Positions 33,372-47,873 are shown, counted from the stretch's first letter. The stretch: DNA of 64,000 nt from Begonia masoniana (GCA_022432975.1 CM039503.1:49207259-49271258); one strand, 5' to 3'. Translations and numbers: made by a program. The notes: a model not told the origin generated them from the letters alone.

Positions 33372-34869
33372 TGTAGGATTGGATTTGTCTAAGGAGGGGG
33401 GGTGAATTAGACTTTTTAAACTTAATTTGTTAATCTAATCAATTTCTCTCTTATGTTCAACTGATAAATTAAATAGCAAATAATCAAACAATAAAGGAGA
33501 GAGAGAGAGAGAGAGAGAAATTGACACCACAGTTTTTACGTGGTTCGGCTAAAACTAGCCTACGTCCACGCTTCAAGGTTTCCCCCTTGAAGATCTTTTC
33601 CTTCTCCTCAGAGAATAAACAGATCGCACTTCATGGGCGTCAATCTACAATCTTTACAAACCAGATTGTTCTTCATGGGCGACAATCCACTGCCTTTTAC
33701 AGAATATTGAATTTGTAGTTTTTCAGTACAGACTACTCTCCCTCAAGGATTAAATCTCAAGTTAAGGATTCGAGAGGAGTAGATGAAAATACAGAGTATG
33801 TGAAATTCGGCTCGTTAGGGCTCAAAATTGATTTTCGCAAAAAGTTATTTCTTCGAGCTTTCTTTTCGTCTTTTATACTCTGTCTGCAATCGGTTCTTGG
33901 TCTTTAATGCTCCTTATCCGAATATGGAAGTTTTATTACCGTTGGAGCAGCATCCGTACAAAGTAGCTAGTCGTTGCTCTCTAGGGTTGCTATTTGCTCG
34001 TCGCTATTAATACTCTGGAGTTAAGGCCATGGACGACAAACTGTAGCTTCGCGGCATTTTGTTTTTAAATCTGGCGGAAGATACTGTACACTGGATGATG
34101 TTGTCTTTGAAATGGTTGAACTGCCATCGGATGATGCGACTTTAAACACTTGAACCGCTGTCGGATGATGCGACTTTAAAATGTTGAACCGCCATCGGTA
34201 TAGGTTGCTTTAAAAAGCTGAACCGCCATCGGCATATGCGACTTAAAAAGCTGAACCGCTATTGGTAGAATTACTCTTTGGAAGACTTTGAAACGCCAGC
34301 AGTATCTGTAGCTTTTTGTCGTTTAGCAATCGGTATAAGCAATCGGATGATTTACTCTTTGAAAGACTCCGCTTTTGTCGTTTAGCGATCGGTGTAAGCA
34401 ATCAGATGATTTACTCGCTGAACGACTCCGCTTTTGTCGTTTAACGATCGGTGTAAGCAATCGGATGATTTACTCTTTGAACGACTCCGCTTTTATCGTT
34501 TAGCGATCGGTGTATGTAAGCTTTAAACGTCTCCACTTTTGTCATTTTATTGGCGGTGTATGTACTTTTCTTCTTTAATCGGAAGTGTACATTTTGTCGT
34601 TTTCCTATCGGTTGAAGTCCTCTTTTCTACTTCACCGGTGGATGTACATTTTGTTTATCAATTTTCAGCCCTGTTTTATTATTCAGCCCTGTACACTTAA
34701 CCATATTTGTTATACTACTAAAATACCCTTTCCAAGGGCATTTCCAACCGAATAATTTCATATGCATAAACCATTATTCTCATATATTAAACATAATCAA
34801 ATTACATTCCTGAACATACAAACACATCATCAAAAATACATTTAGACTTAAACACTATTTAAGTCAACA
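33372..34869 (-). repeat. 5' LTR of the SIRE-like element
   Basis: Matches 22347-23838 with scattered changes. It contains a longer GA microsatellite (near 33498-33520) than the other copy, and the same 59-bp repeats near 34320-34560. The primer site lies on its left, which fixes the element's minus orientation. Confidence 0.93.
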
Positions 34870-36416
34870 AATCTAAATTGCGAGATGAAACAGAAATGTT
34901 TCCAGTGGACAAAGTAGAGTGAGCAACTGTTGAAGACGGATGGCCTAGGCTAAAATGCCACAGATTAGAGGAACAGCCGGAGACAAAATGAAGTGGAGTA
35001 GGCAGGGATAGACAGGAGGAAGGAGAACACTCTATAGAGGCCATTATCCAATATTCTCCGGAGAATGATTCTGTGGGAATCCTGATCCTTGATCACAAAA
35101 AAAGAGGGATAAAATTCAACATAAGCATTATTATCAGAACACAATTGCGAGACACTAAGGAGATTTTTCTGAAGGAAAGAAGAACGATAGATAGTGTTTA
35201 AAGATAAAGAAGAAAAGGGAGTAGGAATGGTGGCATGACCAATATGAGAGATAGGCGAACGATTACCATTTGCAATTGTGATTTGAGCATTACCTGAATA
35301 TGGAGTCACTAATTCGAGCATGTTCAAGTCGGGAGTGACATGGTGAGTGACTCCAAAGTCCATACACTAAGAGGAATCCATGGTTGTAGTGGAAGTAGCT
35401 GATTGGGTATCAGAGGAAGGAAGAATGACAAATAAATTTCGAGGAGGATTTGGAGCTAGTTGATATTGTAGGTTGGTTCTGTGATAAAAATTGTTACTGT
35501 TGTGGCCTAGTTTGAGGCAAATTTGGCATCTAGGGCGATATGGAGGTCAATTTTGATTGAAAGAAGAAGATGAAGGGCGATATGTAAGAGTAGGAAGCAG
35601 AGGGGAAGGAGAGAAAGATGGGCGGGGACCACGTGGTCTTAAAGTTGTAAAGAAGGAGTGGGGTCCAGGAGGGGAAGAGAACTTGGGTTTAGGCTTATTA
35701 CCTGAAACATTTGTATTATTGGCTTGAATGGAGCTCAGAGAGGTTGGGGCATTCAGTCGTTCCAGATGAGCGTCATAGCTTAATAGTAGGCTATTTAGCT
35801 CTTCAATAGAGGGACGGTTGTTGCGGGTGGTCATAGAAGTGACGAAGGGGTTGTATTCCGCTCCTAATCCATTTAAGAAATATAGAAGTTGATCTTTCTG
35901 GTTTACTGGTTCACCAACAGCGACAAATGTGTTGCAAAGACTTTGGAATTTCTGAACATAAGACAGAGCACTGAGTTCATCTTTGCGAAATGCTTGGAGA
36001 CACGTTCGAAGCTCCGTGATCCGGGTAAGGGAAGAAGCAGCGTAAAGTTGTTCAAAGGCTTCCCAAATCTCGAACGTTGTCGAATAGCCGACTAGTTGAC
36101 CTAGCATTTGTTCGTGAACAGAGGCATAAATCCAACTCATAATCAATTGATTATACCTTTGCCAGTATAGAAAATCGAGGTTAATGAGCTGTGAACTAGA
36201 ATCATCTGCTGTGGGAGGACACAGACAAGATCCTGTAAGAATATTTTCCAGTCCGTTGGCGATAACAACATTTAAAAGCTAGTTTTTCTAGATTAGGAAG
36301 TTTGAGTCATCAAGTTTGATGATTAAAGGTTGATTAACAGAGGGGAGATACGGGAGGGAAGAAAGAGGGGAGGAATAAGACGATGGTGCGACTGTTGTAC
36401 TTTGTGGGGACGTCAT
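34870..36416 (-). pseudogene. older copia element: gag and protease region
   Basis: On the minus strand an ATG at 36416 opens a gag of the short copia type. It has the YLPSVNQPLIIKLDD-like start, a stop near 36290, then SWIYASVHEQMLGQLVGYST, FEIWEAFEQLYAASSLTRI and YFLNGLGAEYNPFVTSM down to 35547. Near 35510-35540 a damaged knuckle region follows. The protease motif MDFGVTHHVTPDLN begins at 35363 (normally D-S-G-A-[ST]), then NLLSVSQLCSDNNAYVEF. It stops at 34870 in the pre-integrase region, where the SIRE-like element is inserted; integrase resumes at 22346. Lineage is probably Ale-like. Confidence 0.82.
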
Positions 36417-36446
36417 CGTTTTTAAAGAGTTACAGAGAGGATCACG

Positions 36447-36458
36447 GCTCTGATACCA
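36447..36458 (-). other. primer-binding site of the older copia element
   Basis: TGGTATCAGAGC on the minus strand, directly adjacent to the LTR at 36459. Confidence 0.88.
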
Positions 36459-36659
36459 TGACAGAGAAAATGGAAGAAAGTAAAGGAAGAAGAAGGAGAA
36501 GAAAATACTTGTAGAAATTGTGTTCTATTTTCATAGTGTGTTGTTTGGTTTTTATAAGCTTGAGATTACAAAATGGAAGAACACACAAATCGCACTCTCA
36601 GATTTTGTGTAACAGAATATTGAACCGGAACTGATTCAAATACAGCTAGCGGTTCAACA
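36459..36659 (-). repeat. 5' LTR of the older copia element, 201 bp
   Basis: On the minus strand it begins TGTTGAACCGCTAG and ends TTTTCTCTGTCA, next to the primer site. A TATA-like CTTATAAAAACC lies near 36550. Short LTRs fit Ale-type copia elements. Its partner LTR must lie left of the window. It marks the right border of the transposon nest, about 480 bp from the peroxidase start codon. Confidence 0.82.
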
Positions 36660-38390
<1,731 letters not shown>

Positions 38391-38407
38391 TCACATTTTT
38401 TTTAAGC

Positions 38408-39141
38408 GTTCAAACCAATTTAATCCCCAAAGTAATATTTTAATTTGAAACCACCCTTAAATTAAAAATCTTAATAACTAAAAACTTAAACTCTAAAAAA
38501 ATATAAAAGATCAAACTATGACGGGTGACCGATCACTCATTGTTCTCAATTTACACCTAAAACGAGAGACCGATCACCCCGTTCTAAATTAATACCGCGA
38601 ACGGAAGCCAATCACTACTCATTCTATTCAGTGCTTACGTAACACTGAACGTATTAGGTAAGATGGTCAATATGGGGAGAAAATGAAAGGTCACCGCCCC
38701 GAAATCACCCCCACTCTCAAACATTGTTATTGAGAACGAAGGATTGTTTCGGGGCGATCACTCTCCATTCATAAATATCTTTAAAATGAGGCATGAATGG
38801 GGGGCCGTTGGGGACGGGGACTTCCCGTTCTCCAATCACGTACGGTGCATATTGGACGGAGGGTCCCTGCCACCCACATCGACCCATTAACCCAATACGT
38901 TCAGTGCTACGTAAGTACTTGACAAAACAGAGATGATCGGCCCCTTGTTCACAGCGTTAATTCAAAACGGGAGTGATCGGCCCCCCGTTCTAAACGTAAA
39001 TTGAGAACGGAAGATAATCGGCCACCCGTTAGGGTTTGATCTGTTTTAATTTTTATAGTTTAAAATTTTAGTTAGTAAGTTTTTTAGTTTATGAGAAGTT
39101 TCAAATTAAACTCGTACTTTGGTGGTCAAATTGATTTTAAC
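38408..39141. mobile_element. foldback (MITE-like) element with long imperfect inverted repeats
   Basis: The left arm (about 38408-38665) and right arm (about 38888-39141) are inverted copies of each other. Examples: GTTCAAACCAATTTAATCCC against the right end; AAAACTTAAACT against AGTTTAAAATTTT; GACGGGTGACCGATCAC against GATAATCGGCCACCCGTT; and ACTGAACGTATT against AATACGTTCAGTGCTACGTA. The arms are about 250 bp and carry repeated CGATCAC/GTGATCGG motifs. There is no coding frame. It starts only 18 bp after the peroxidase stop codon. I could not identify a clear target duplication, so superfamily is open (Mutator-like is possible). Confidence 0.75.
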
Positions 39142-39635
39142 TCTTGTTTTTAATCAAGCAAAATAGAATAAGGTTTTATAATAATAGTTTAATGGTTTTG
39201 GTTACTTTTGAGAGCATCGTTATCTCATAAAATTTGATTCCCATTATCAATCATGACAACATTTTACGTGCCCAAATTGAACATGTGTCCTTTGATGTGG
39301 ATGAAGTAACAATTCCATACAATCTGATCCACAATTTTTAATGAATCTAATAATAATAATAATTAATAATCACTTAATTATTAATAAAGCCATGCATCCA
39401 GTAAATTATTTTGAAAGCAATTAATTTTCGAATTGGTCATCAAATAAATTATTTTGAAATAAAAAATTAGATATTTTTTCAGTATTATCCATGATTAAAT
39501 CTTTAAACAATTGAATTTAAAAGAGTTAAAAACCCGTAAAGAGTGGGATTAATTTCAACAAACTCTTCAATGATCGTTATCCTTCTTCCTTATTTACGTC
39601 GAAAATAATCATTCATTTTCAAAGAGAAGGAACAA
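39142..39635. other. intergenic region upstream of galactokinase
   Basis: AT-rich, about 490 bp, with AAT repeats near 39345-39370. It must contain the galactokinase promoter, but no convincing TATA box was picked out. No gene or RNA recognised. Confidence 0.5.
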
Positions 39636-42600
39636 ATGGCGAAACACGAAGAGCTTCCCATTCCCGTCTTCTCAACCTTGGAGCCTGTCTACGGCGGCGG
39701 CTCTCAGCTCGAAGAAGCTCAGCTTCGATTCGATCTTTTGAAATCCAAGTTTCTTCAAGTATTTGGTCATCCCCCTGAGGTTTTCGCTCGCTCCCCTGGT
39801 ATTCTTTTTCTCCGCCAAACCCGTCGTTCTTTCCAATTCGTTTCTTTTCTCTGTGATTTTGGGCGTAACTATTTTGATGAGTGGCAAACCATTTTTTTTT
39901 TCGAAATCAATGTTTGTAATTTCAATAAAAACATTGTTCGATTCGTTGCAGGTAGAGTGAACTTGATCGGAGAGCACATTGATTATGAGGGATACTCGGT
40001 GTTGCCCATGGCAATTCGGCAAGATACTATTGTCGCTATAAGGAAGAATTATGATGGTGAAAAGCTTCTCAGAATTGCTAATGTGAATGATAAATATTCC
40101 ATTTGCTCTTATCCTGCCGATCATGATCAGGTTCTACTTGAATCCATTTTTTATATTTAGTTTTTGAACTGTAAATTAGTATGCCTAGGCATTAAATATT
40201 TTTTTCCCCAATTAGAATAGTGCTAGAGGTCTTTGTTGAAATTTATAATGGAACCATCACCATCTCTTTTCTGATAATACCTACTTTTGTGATTAAGGCA
40301 GCAAAAAGTTTCTCTTTTTTTTTTTTTTAATTATAATTGATCTTGATACTGACCGTGGATAGACGTTGATTTGTGCACAACAGGTGGAGAACTTGATTTT
40401 CAAACTTCTCTAGTTGTCGTAATTATTGACCTTCTCCATTTTGTAGGAAATTGATTTGAAGAATCACAAATGGGGGCATTACTTTATTTGTGGGTAAGAC
40501 ACTTGATACTTTAAGTATTTTTTTCTACAATTGCCTTCCACTCATGACATACATTTACTAAATGTTTTGGCTGGAGAGTTGTATTCATATTTAAGTTCGT
40601 AATCTCAATAATTGAATCACATGTTTTGAGTTTAACGTTGCTTGCTCAATAATCTTTCTTATAGCAGCTGCTCGTTGTTTCAGGTACAAAGGCTATCATG
40701 AATATGCTAGATCAAAAGGAATTGATGTTGGTTTACCAGTCGGGCTAGATATTCTTGTCGATGGAACTGTTCCTACAGGTGTAATTTCCTTTTGAAGCAA
40801 TATTGAGTTTTTGGATTTAGTATTTATAGATCGCTATCTGGCTATTTGAAGGGTGAAAGTCATTGTGTTTCTAAATGAATTGATACATTTCTAGGTCCAT
40901 TATTTTCTTGCAGGTTCTGGGCTATCAAGCTCTGCAGCATTTGTTTGCTCTTCCACTATTGCTATTATGGCTGCCTTTGATGTGAATTTCCCAAAGGTAC
41001 AATTTAAATCTATTTACTTGGGCATGATTAATTACATGCCATCACGTTTATGAGTGATGTTAAGATCTTAAAACTATTCAATACCAAATTCGAGTTCTAG
41101 CAGGATTGTAAGATGGCTATAGGAAACTCTTAAACTTAAATTTGTATATTGTTTTCCTTGTTCTTTGTACATTTATTTTATGTTCATCAGGATACTAACA
41201 TTCTTTCCATGATCGAAACAGAAAGAAGTTGCCCAGCTTACATGTGAATGTGAAAGACACATTGGTACACAATCTGGTGGAATGGATCAGGTATGTGGTT
41301 TTACATATAATTAATTATCTTAAAAATGTGGAGTTTTTGCATGTTATCAAAAACACAAAAAGTATGTTCATATCATTTCGTTTTTCCATATACTGACTTT
41401 TTTGCTACATTTGCTGTGTTTTTTCGTTGTTTTTGTACTCATCCGTTTTTTTATGAACCTGATTTTTTATAATATTTTTTTTTATCAAACTGGTTTTCTT
41501 GGATTGGAATACTTGTATTCGAAATAGTTTTTATGAGTTGACAAATAGAAAAGGTGCGGTTTACGCAGTTTAATTATGCAGTCTTTTGGTTAGATTTATT
41601 GCAATTGTCAAATAATTTTTCATAGTATAGTGTTCAATGGCTGCGTTCATGTGATCTTGGGATTTTATACGACAGTTCTTAGTTGCATTACTCTCCAAAT
41701 TTCTCTTTAATACAAATTGAGAGAACCCGTAATAACATGAACTCTTTTGACAATTTTATTATTGTAAGGCGAGTCCATTAATTTCTGTTCTTTATGGAGC
41801 AAGCAATACCTTCAGTTATGGCGATATTACCTTTGCAGGCAATATCCGTTATGGCCAAATCAGGATTTGCGGAGTTGATTGATTTCAATCCTATCCGAGC
41901 CACTGATGTGAAACTTCCTGCTGGGGGAACTTTTATTATAGCTCATTCTCTGGCGGAATCTCAGAAAGCTGTCACTGCTGCTACAAATTACAATAATAGA
42001 GTCGTTGAATGTCGGCTGGCTGCAGTAAATTTTCTTTTTCTTTATCATTTTCTGTGGAAGAAATTTGTTATTTATTTCATTCAAACACAATAATAAAGTG
42101 GAAAAAGATTCAATACATTTCTCACCTGATATTTTTCAGATTGTACTTGGGATAAAGCTTGGAATGAAACCACAAGAAGCAATATCAAAAGTGAAAACAC
42201 TGTCTGATGTTGAAGGGCTGTGTCTATCATTTGCTTCTAGTCGTGGCTCTTCAGATCCTGTCCTTGCTGTACAGGTATTTTTTTTCTCATTTCCCCCCAT
42301 ATTCGAACAAGAGTTTATTGTCTTGCAATTTCGAAGCTGAAGAATTATTTCCTATTCACAATATCATTATAAAGTAATATATTATTTTTGCAAAAGGCAC
42401 TATTGAAGGAGGAACCTTATACTGCTACAGAGATTGAGGAAATCACAGAAGAAAATCTACCATCAGTGTTGGGCAATTCTCCTACTTCATTGGAAGTGTT
42501 GAAAGCTGCAGAGCACTTCAAGTTGCATCAGGTACCTACCTTATAAGTTATAGAACTAGTCAGCTGTCTGAAATTATATTTCTATCATTGCAAATTGTTC

Positions 42601-43404
42601 TTCATGTTTAACAAAAGATGTTTCCTCAGAGAGCCTCTCATGTCTATTCTGAAGCCAGAAGAGTTTATGCTTTTAAGGACACCGTATCATCAAATTTAGA
42701 GTAAGTTCTACATATTAATCGAATCTCCATCATAAGCATTGGATGAAGAATTATGTGATTGATAAACTCGTCTAATCTAATATTTTTACTTCCACTTCCA
42801 GTGAGGACTTATTAAAGAAGCTTGGTGATCTTATGAATGACAGCCATTACAGCTGCAGTGTCCTTTATGAATGCAGGTACAGCAATCTTTATTATTTGAA
42901 CCTCCACTCTCTGAAATTTTGAGCAAGATTTCACTAATTAGTGAGTTTTACATCTGGAAAATGAACTACCATCATATAAACTAAGTAGTTTTCTTAGTCG
43001 TTGCTCTATTTATACTGCCATGCATTCTGCTAAAATGATATTACACCATGGCTATGTACGCTTCTCTAGCTGCCCAGAGTTGGAAGAACTAGTAAATATA
43101 TGCCGGAACAATGGTGCTTTTGGGGCAAGGCTAACCGGGGCCGGATGGGGGGGTTGTGCAGTTGCATTGGTGAAAGAGAGCATAGTCCCCCAATTTATCC
43201 TTAATTTAAAGGTTCGGTTTGATAATCTGAGATTAATCATTTTCGTTCGGGATGAATTAATTGGTTGATTGACTATTCTGGGTAATTTCTCAGGAAAGCT
43301 ACTACCAATCAAGAATTGATAAAGGGATCATCGGCAAGAATGATCTTGGTCTCTATATCTTTGCTTCCAAGCCATCAAGTGGAGCTGCAATATTCAAGTT
43401 TTAA
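39636..43404 (+). CDS. GALK: galactokinase, 496 aa, 13 exons
   Basis: GHMP-family kinase that phosphorylates galactose at C1 (EC 2.7.1.6) in the cytosol, the first step of galactose salvage to UDP-sugars. Exons: 39636-39798, 39952-40130, 40447-40493, 40684-40778, 40914-40996, 41222-41290, 41839-42024, 42140-42274, 42397-42531, 42630-42700, 42802-42876, 43070-43211, 43294-43404; all junctions are GT-AG and in phase. Signature [12 protein letters not shown] at residues 55-66, ATP-binding [10 protein letters not shown] at 162-171 and the third GHMP motif TGAGWGG at 435-441. Length equals what I recall for Arabidopsis GAL1 (496 aa). The start is the first ATG in the conserved N-terminal frame. 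It appears intact and converges on EMC6. Confidence 0.96.
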
Positions 43405-44317
43405 ATCATTTTCTCTTTGGTCTTTCCTAGCCTGACTGGTACAAATAAAGCATCAGAACAAATAATTATCTCAAAATTAAATAAAACTTTTATGATGTGA
43501 TCTGTATAATGCTTAATCATGATTTTAAATGATCAATTATAATAAGTGGACGACCAAGAATGCGTAAAGTTTCATGTCTTCACAGCTGTGAGAGAATGAG
43601 CTGCAATCTCAACGTGGAGGCTAACCAATCTGACTGGTCAAGAGGCCAGCTTCCTCAGAACTGGGCAAAAGATGTTCTAGACTGAGCATCTACTTGGATT
43701 ACTAACGTATTTTACCATCCATTAAATGCAGAAACGTTACTCTCGAGAAGCAGAAGACATCAACAACAAAACTACATAGATTTTACAAATTAAAGCTACC
43801 TTCTAGCATACTTTCCAGCAACAGTCGTCGAAACTAAAACATGCACTGCCTTGGAAAGACGGAGACCAAAACAAGAAAAAATGATATCGTTGAAGATAAA
43901 TAGCTCACAAAGCACTCAATAAAGTGAAAAAAGCTTTGATTCACTGGCATGAAACAGGCAAGTACTCCAATAAAAACTTACTATGGGCAAAAGTTTGGTT
44001 ATCAATTCAGTCTCAGCTACGAATTGATAATAGTGTTCGATGATGCATAGCGTTCTCCACTTTTTCAGCATAACTCAACAGTCCACAATGTTTATAAAAA
44101 TAACAAATAAAAATAACAAACAGAGACTTGACTAACGGGATCATGACTCTACGAAACACTAGAAAATAAGATAAGTAGCTTTCTACAGTTCAAGGCTAAC
44201 TGAAAATATCAGTACTAACAGCACATGCTGGTGTTGTTGCAGTTTTAACAGATATCTCCAAAGTTCAGGCTTCAGCAGCTGCTAATTCTTGCTTCCAAAT
44301 GGAAGAGAACGCCTCAC
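43405..44317. other. convergent 3' region between galactokinase and EMC6
   Basis: About 900 bp that should hold both 3' UTRs. AATAAA-type signals occur near 43445 and 43918. The long purine/A-rich part (43740-44200) has no coding frame on either strand that I could connect to a family. Confidence 0.5.
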
Positions 44318-46214
44318 TCAAAATATGTGGACAATGTCGTAAGCAAATCTGAAGATGTTAAGAAAGAAACGAGATATACAAGTTTGCATATTGAAATGCT
44401 TCAAAATATTATGTATTCCATAGATTAGCTATTGAGAGAAGTCACCTCAAAATTCAATACAGTCTAGTGTACTAATGGAAATGTAAAGATGTACATAAAA
44501 TTCAATATTTTTCATCGTTTGATAAAGTATGTATCTATACTACCAGTACATGGCCATAAATTTAACAAGTACATGAACTTTTAGTGAGCTTGAGTAGACT
44601 AGAATTAAATTGGAAATTGGTAGGCACTTAAAAGAACAGATGTGGGATTAAATGAACTTTACCAAACTCCCTCACTTTATATGATTATGATTCATCATTT
44701 AGGAGCTTATATCAATTATGTTTTCAGACCTGAGTTTGAGCGCAAAATATCCATCTCATAAGAAACTTAAGTGGGAAACTTTTAAGGTGCTACTTTCAAG
44801 TTCTGAGATTGCTAATTTTTCTCAAAAAAAAATATATATATATATGGAAAGGATACGTCCAGAACAGCACGAACGACTGCAACATTGCAAACAAAGAAAA
44901 AAGGTTGATCAGATAAATGAGGAAAAACAATACTAATCTAAAAGAATGATCATAGATATGTTATCATGGGTTGTGATATTGGAGTAATGTGTTGAAAATA
45001 AACAGACCGCAGTGGGGAAGGAGACATAGCTAGCTACAATTGCTAAAATGGAAAATTTTATTTCATCTTTTCAGCAATAAGATATATGATGATCAAGTTT
45101 AAAATACTAGAGCTCCAAGTGAATAATTATACAATAATAATTGTTTACAATACTGGTGAAAAATTACCATGGATTGGGAAAAAAGTTAAATTTCCAATTA
45201 ATGTAAAGCTCAAGTTGGCCGCACAATGTATTTATGATCGCTAAACATCTATTGTACCATGGGAAAGAAAAACTAAGATCTAATAAAAGATTTTCAGTCA
45301 ACCACACAGAAAAATTGATGATTCGAAGCAAAGACAATTATTTTCTACGGTGATTATCATGATTCAAAATGTTTCTCTGGGAAAATGATGATCAAACCCA
45401 ATAAAGTAAATTGCTAATCAACTTAATTTGAGGGAAATGAAAAAATATTGGAGTAGTGACCATATATTCACCAATTCTTCTGCCACTATTAAATGAGAAT
45501 GAACAACTGCCTCATATCATAAGAATCACACAAGAATAAAGAGAGAGCTAATAACAATGATAAAGAGAATTTGAGCTAAACAGCCAGAAAATTTTAGTAA
45601 ATTTAAAAGCCAAGAAATAAGGGCGTAATAATTTGAGAAATCATACCATGAGACCACCCAAGAACCCATCAAATACAATTTGATTCCAGGAATCAAAATA
45701 TGAATGAACGGAAACTTTTGCCTTGGCTATAAGTCCAACTGAAGTAATAGCCATGACTAGAAAATAAAAGACAAATCCGGTCAAGCTTGTAAATCCCAAT
45801 ATTCCGGCAATCACACCACCAATTATCGACATAAAAGTTCGGCTGCAATTGAAAGCAAAAATTGCAATTCATCAGTGACCCAAATCAAATAAAATTCTTG
45901 GCAGGCTGCAGACATAGCACAAGATTTTCAGTCGAGATTAGCGATTATCAACCCTTAAATAAATAAATATTTCGAAAATTTATAATCTATTTGTCTCAGT
46001 TCAATCAAAATAAACACAGCCAAATCATTCTGAAGATAATTCATTCTTCTACGGCCATGGTGCAGATTGGGTATTAATGGATACTTCAAAAAAAAAACCT
46101 GTAATATATAATCTTCATGTTGCTTTGCAAATTCTCCACATTGAAGATAGGTATGTCGTTGGCAGTTTCACTCGAATTTTTTCCAATTGCATTCGAATCG
46201 TTACGGACGGCCAT
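44318..46214 (-). CDS. EMC6: ER membrane protein complex subunit 6, 120 aa, four exons including a 20-nt microexon
   Basis: Subunit of the EMC insertase, which inserts and stabilises membrane proteins in the endoplasmic reticulum. Exons on the minus strand: 46214-46099, 45842-45647, 44876-44857 (20 nt) and 44348-44318; all GT-AG and in phase, giving 120 residues. Family motifs: IFNVENLQSNMKIIYYSRTF (residues 23-42), GGVIAGILGFTSLTGFVFYF (a membrane segment near residue 50), FDSWNQIVFDGFLGGLM, and the C-terminal SFVLFWTFAYDIVHIF membrane segment. The microexon supplies SFVLFW plus two bases of the next Thr. Length fits plant EMC6 (about 118-120). Without the microexon the C-terminus would be out of frame. 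Confidence 0.93.
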
Positions 46215-47873
46215 AGCTTCTTCTCGAAGGAGCGATCTAACAAAACGTGCCTAATGAAAAAATCGCCCAAAACAGAATCGAAGAAAGTAACGAACAATTT
46301 CAACGTAATTTAAAGAGCAAACCACGACAAAAATCAAACCTCGACGACAGATAGAATAGGGAACCACTGATGTGAAGACGATCAAATTAAAGCTCTGATT
46401 AGCCGGAAGCGGAAATCATGTACAGAAGAACCCAACTAGTAGTAGCAGGAAAGGTGGGTTCGCAGTTCTGCTCGATCCAACTCGAAAAATAGAACAAATA
46501 GCCCGATTCGATTTTCCGGCCCAGATCGGTTCATTTCAGTTACATTGGGCCGTTTGGATGGTCTTGTATCCTCCGCTGTCTCTAATTTTCAGTTAATTTC
46601 AGTAATTGATAATTAATTTATAAACAAATAAATTCTCTCTCTTCTATTCTTGTTTTAAGCAATTAATTCAAAATTTAGCATTTTTTATTGATTAAACTTA
46701 AGCCATTCGATTAAAAATCAATGGGTATGATTTAGCCTCTAATGATACCTGATCTAAACGGAGAGTCAACACAAACTTACGTGACGGGTTGGCCACCGAT
46801 TAGTTGGATTCGTGGGCGTCGCAGTGAGAATGAAATTGTAATTTTTTGTCTCGTACATACATCACTGTGACCCTAGTATCTTGCGTCGCGGCCATGTACT
46901 CATCCAAGCATCGTGACATGAAAAACATTTATTTTTAGCCAAGGATCATGAGACCAAACTTTGGACAAACATTTTTTGCCGGTTTAGTCGTGGCCTTGAC
47001 AAAATTTGAGCCTAGATCGAACTTAGACCTAATTTCCATAGACCAGGTCGGCTAGGCTTGGTCCACTACCTCCAACGACATTCTAGTTAGCATGCAAAAT
47101 AATGATCCGAAAGAATCGATCTCATTGGAAACAAAAATAACAACACAGATGAAAAAGAATAAAAAAAACCAGGCCAAATCACCAAATAACACGAAAGAAG
47201 GAACCCGGCCGAAGAGCCGGAAGTAGCTAAGGAGAACAAAATGGCAACGGCAGAGAAGCTTGATGAACTCCAATACAAGACTTACATCATGTGATAGCAA
47301 AAATGGGCCATAGCATTTAAAAAACGACTCGTAGAATCAAGATTTAAAACACAGAACAAATATAGGCGAATACGTGTGAAATCAGTCAGAACCTTACTTG
47401 GTTTGGGAGGCAGCCTCCTTCTCTGACATCAGCTACTTCGTCTGATAAACTAAATCACAAGAACAGGAACAGCAGAAATCCTTTGAATTTTCCGGTCCCA
47501 AAAGTCGCTGCTGAACTACATCTGAGTTCATGTGATTCTCAGACTTTTTGCTGATGCAATAAAACTAAACAGATTAACATAAGACAGCCGCGAAAAAAAC
47601 AGAAAACAGCAAAATGAGGTTTACTACGTACTGACAGTGAAACATGGAGATCCAGTAAGAAACTCAGCAACATGAAAAGAGTTGAATATTTCAAGAAAAG
47701 GCACCAAGTATCTAACAATAGAGTAATCTTCATTTCTGGACGACAAATTTAAAGTCATATTGAATGATAAACAGCTGACTGTAATCATATAGTATAGTTC
47801 CTAGAATAATTACACAAGAAAGTGCTTCCTCAAAGCATGGGCTATTAACCTACTTACAGACTTGTTCCATAAC
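46215..47873. other. EMC6 upstream region and F-box downstream region
   Basis: About 1.66 kb. The part near 46500-46560 has GGCCCA/TGGGCC elements on both strands (46519, 46547), typical of promoters of housekeeping plant genes, and is likely the EMC6 promoter. The part from about 47500 to 47873 probably holds the 3' UTR of the F-box gene. Open frames on the minus strand around 47052-47733 are hydrophobic and low-complexity and match no family I know. Confidence 0.45.

Larger units (their letters stand above)
22347..34869 (-). mobile_element. SIRE/Maximus-like Ty1/copia element with envelope-like ORF
   Basis: Two LTRs of about 1.49 kb (22347-23838, 33372-34869) enclose, on the minus strand, primer site, a long gag, protease, integrase, RT, RNase H and a further long frame after pol. 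They are flanked by a perfect duplication AATCT (22342-22346, 34870-34874). The order PR-INT-RT-RH defines copia. The long gag, large internal region and envelope-like third frame are known marks of the SIRE/Maximus lineage. A 2.16-kb solo LTR interrupts RT/RNase H. Several TGG-to-TGA and CAA-to-TAA changes disable pol. Confidence 0.92.

Noticed and set aside
47052..47733. Hydrophobic minus-strand frames downstream of the F-box gene
   Set aside because: Low-complexity Phe/Leu/Ser composition without a domain; better explained as the 3' flank of the F-box gene.
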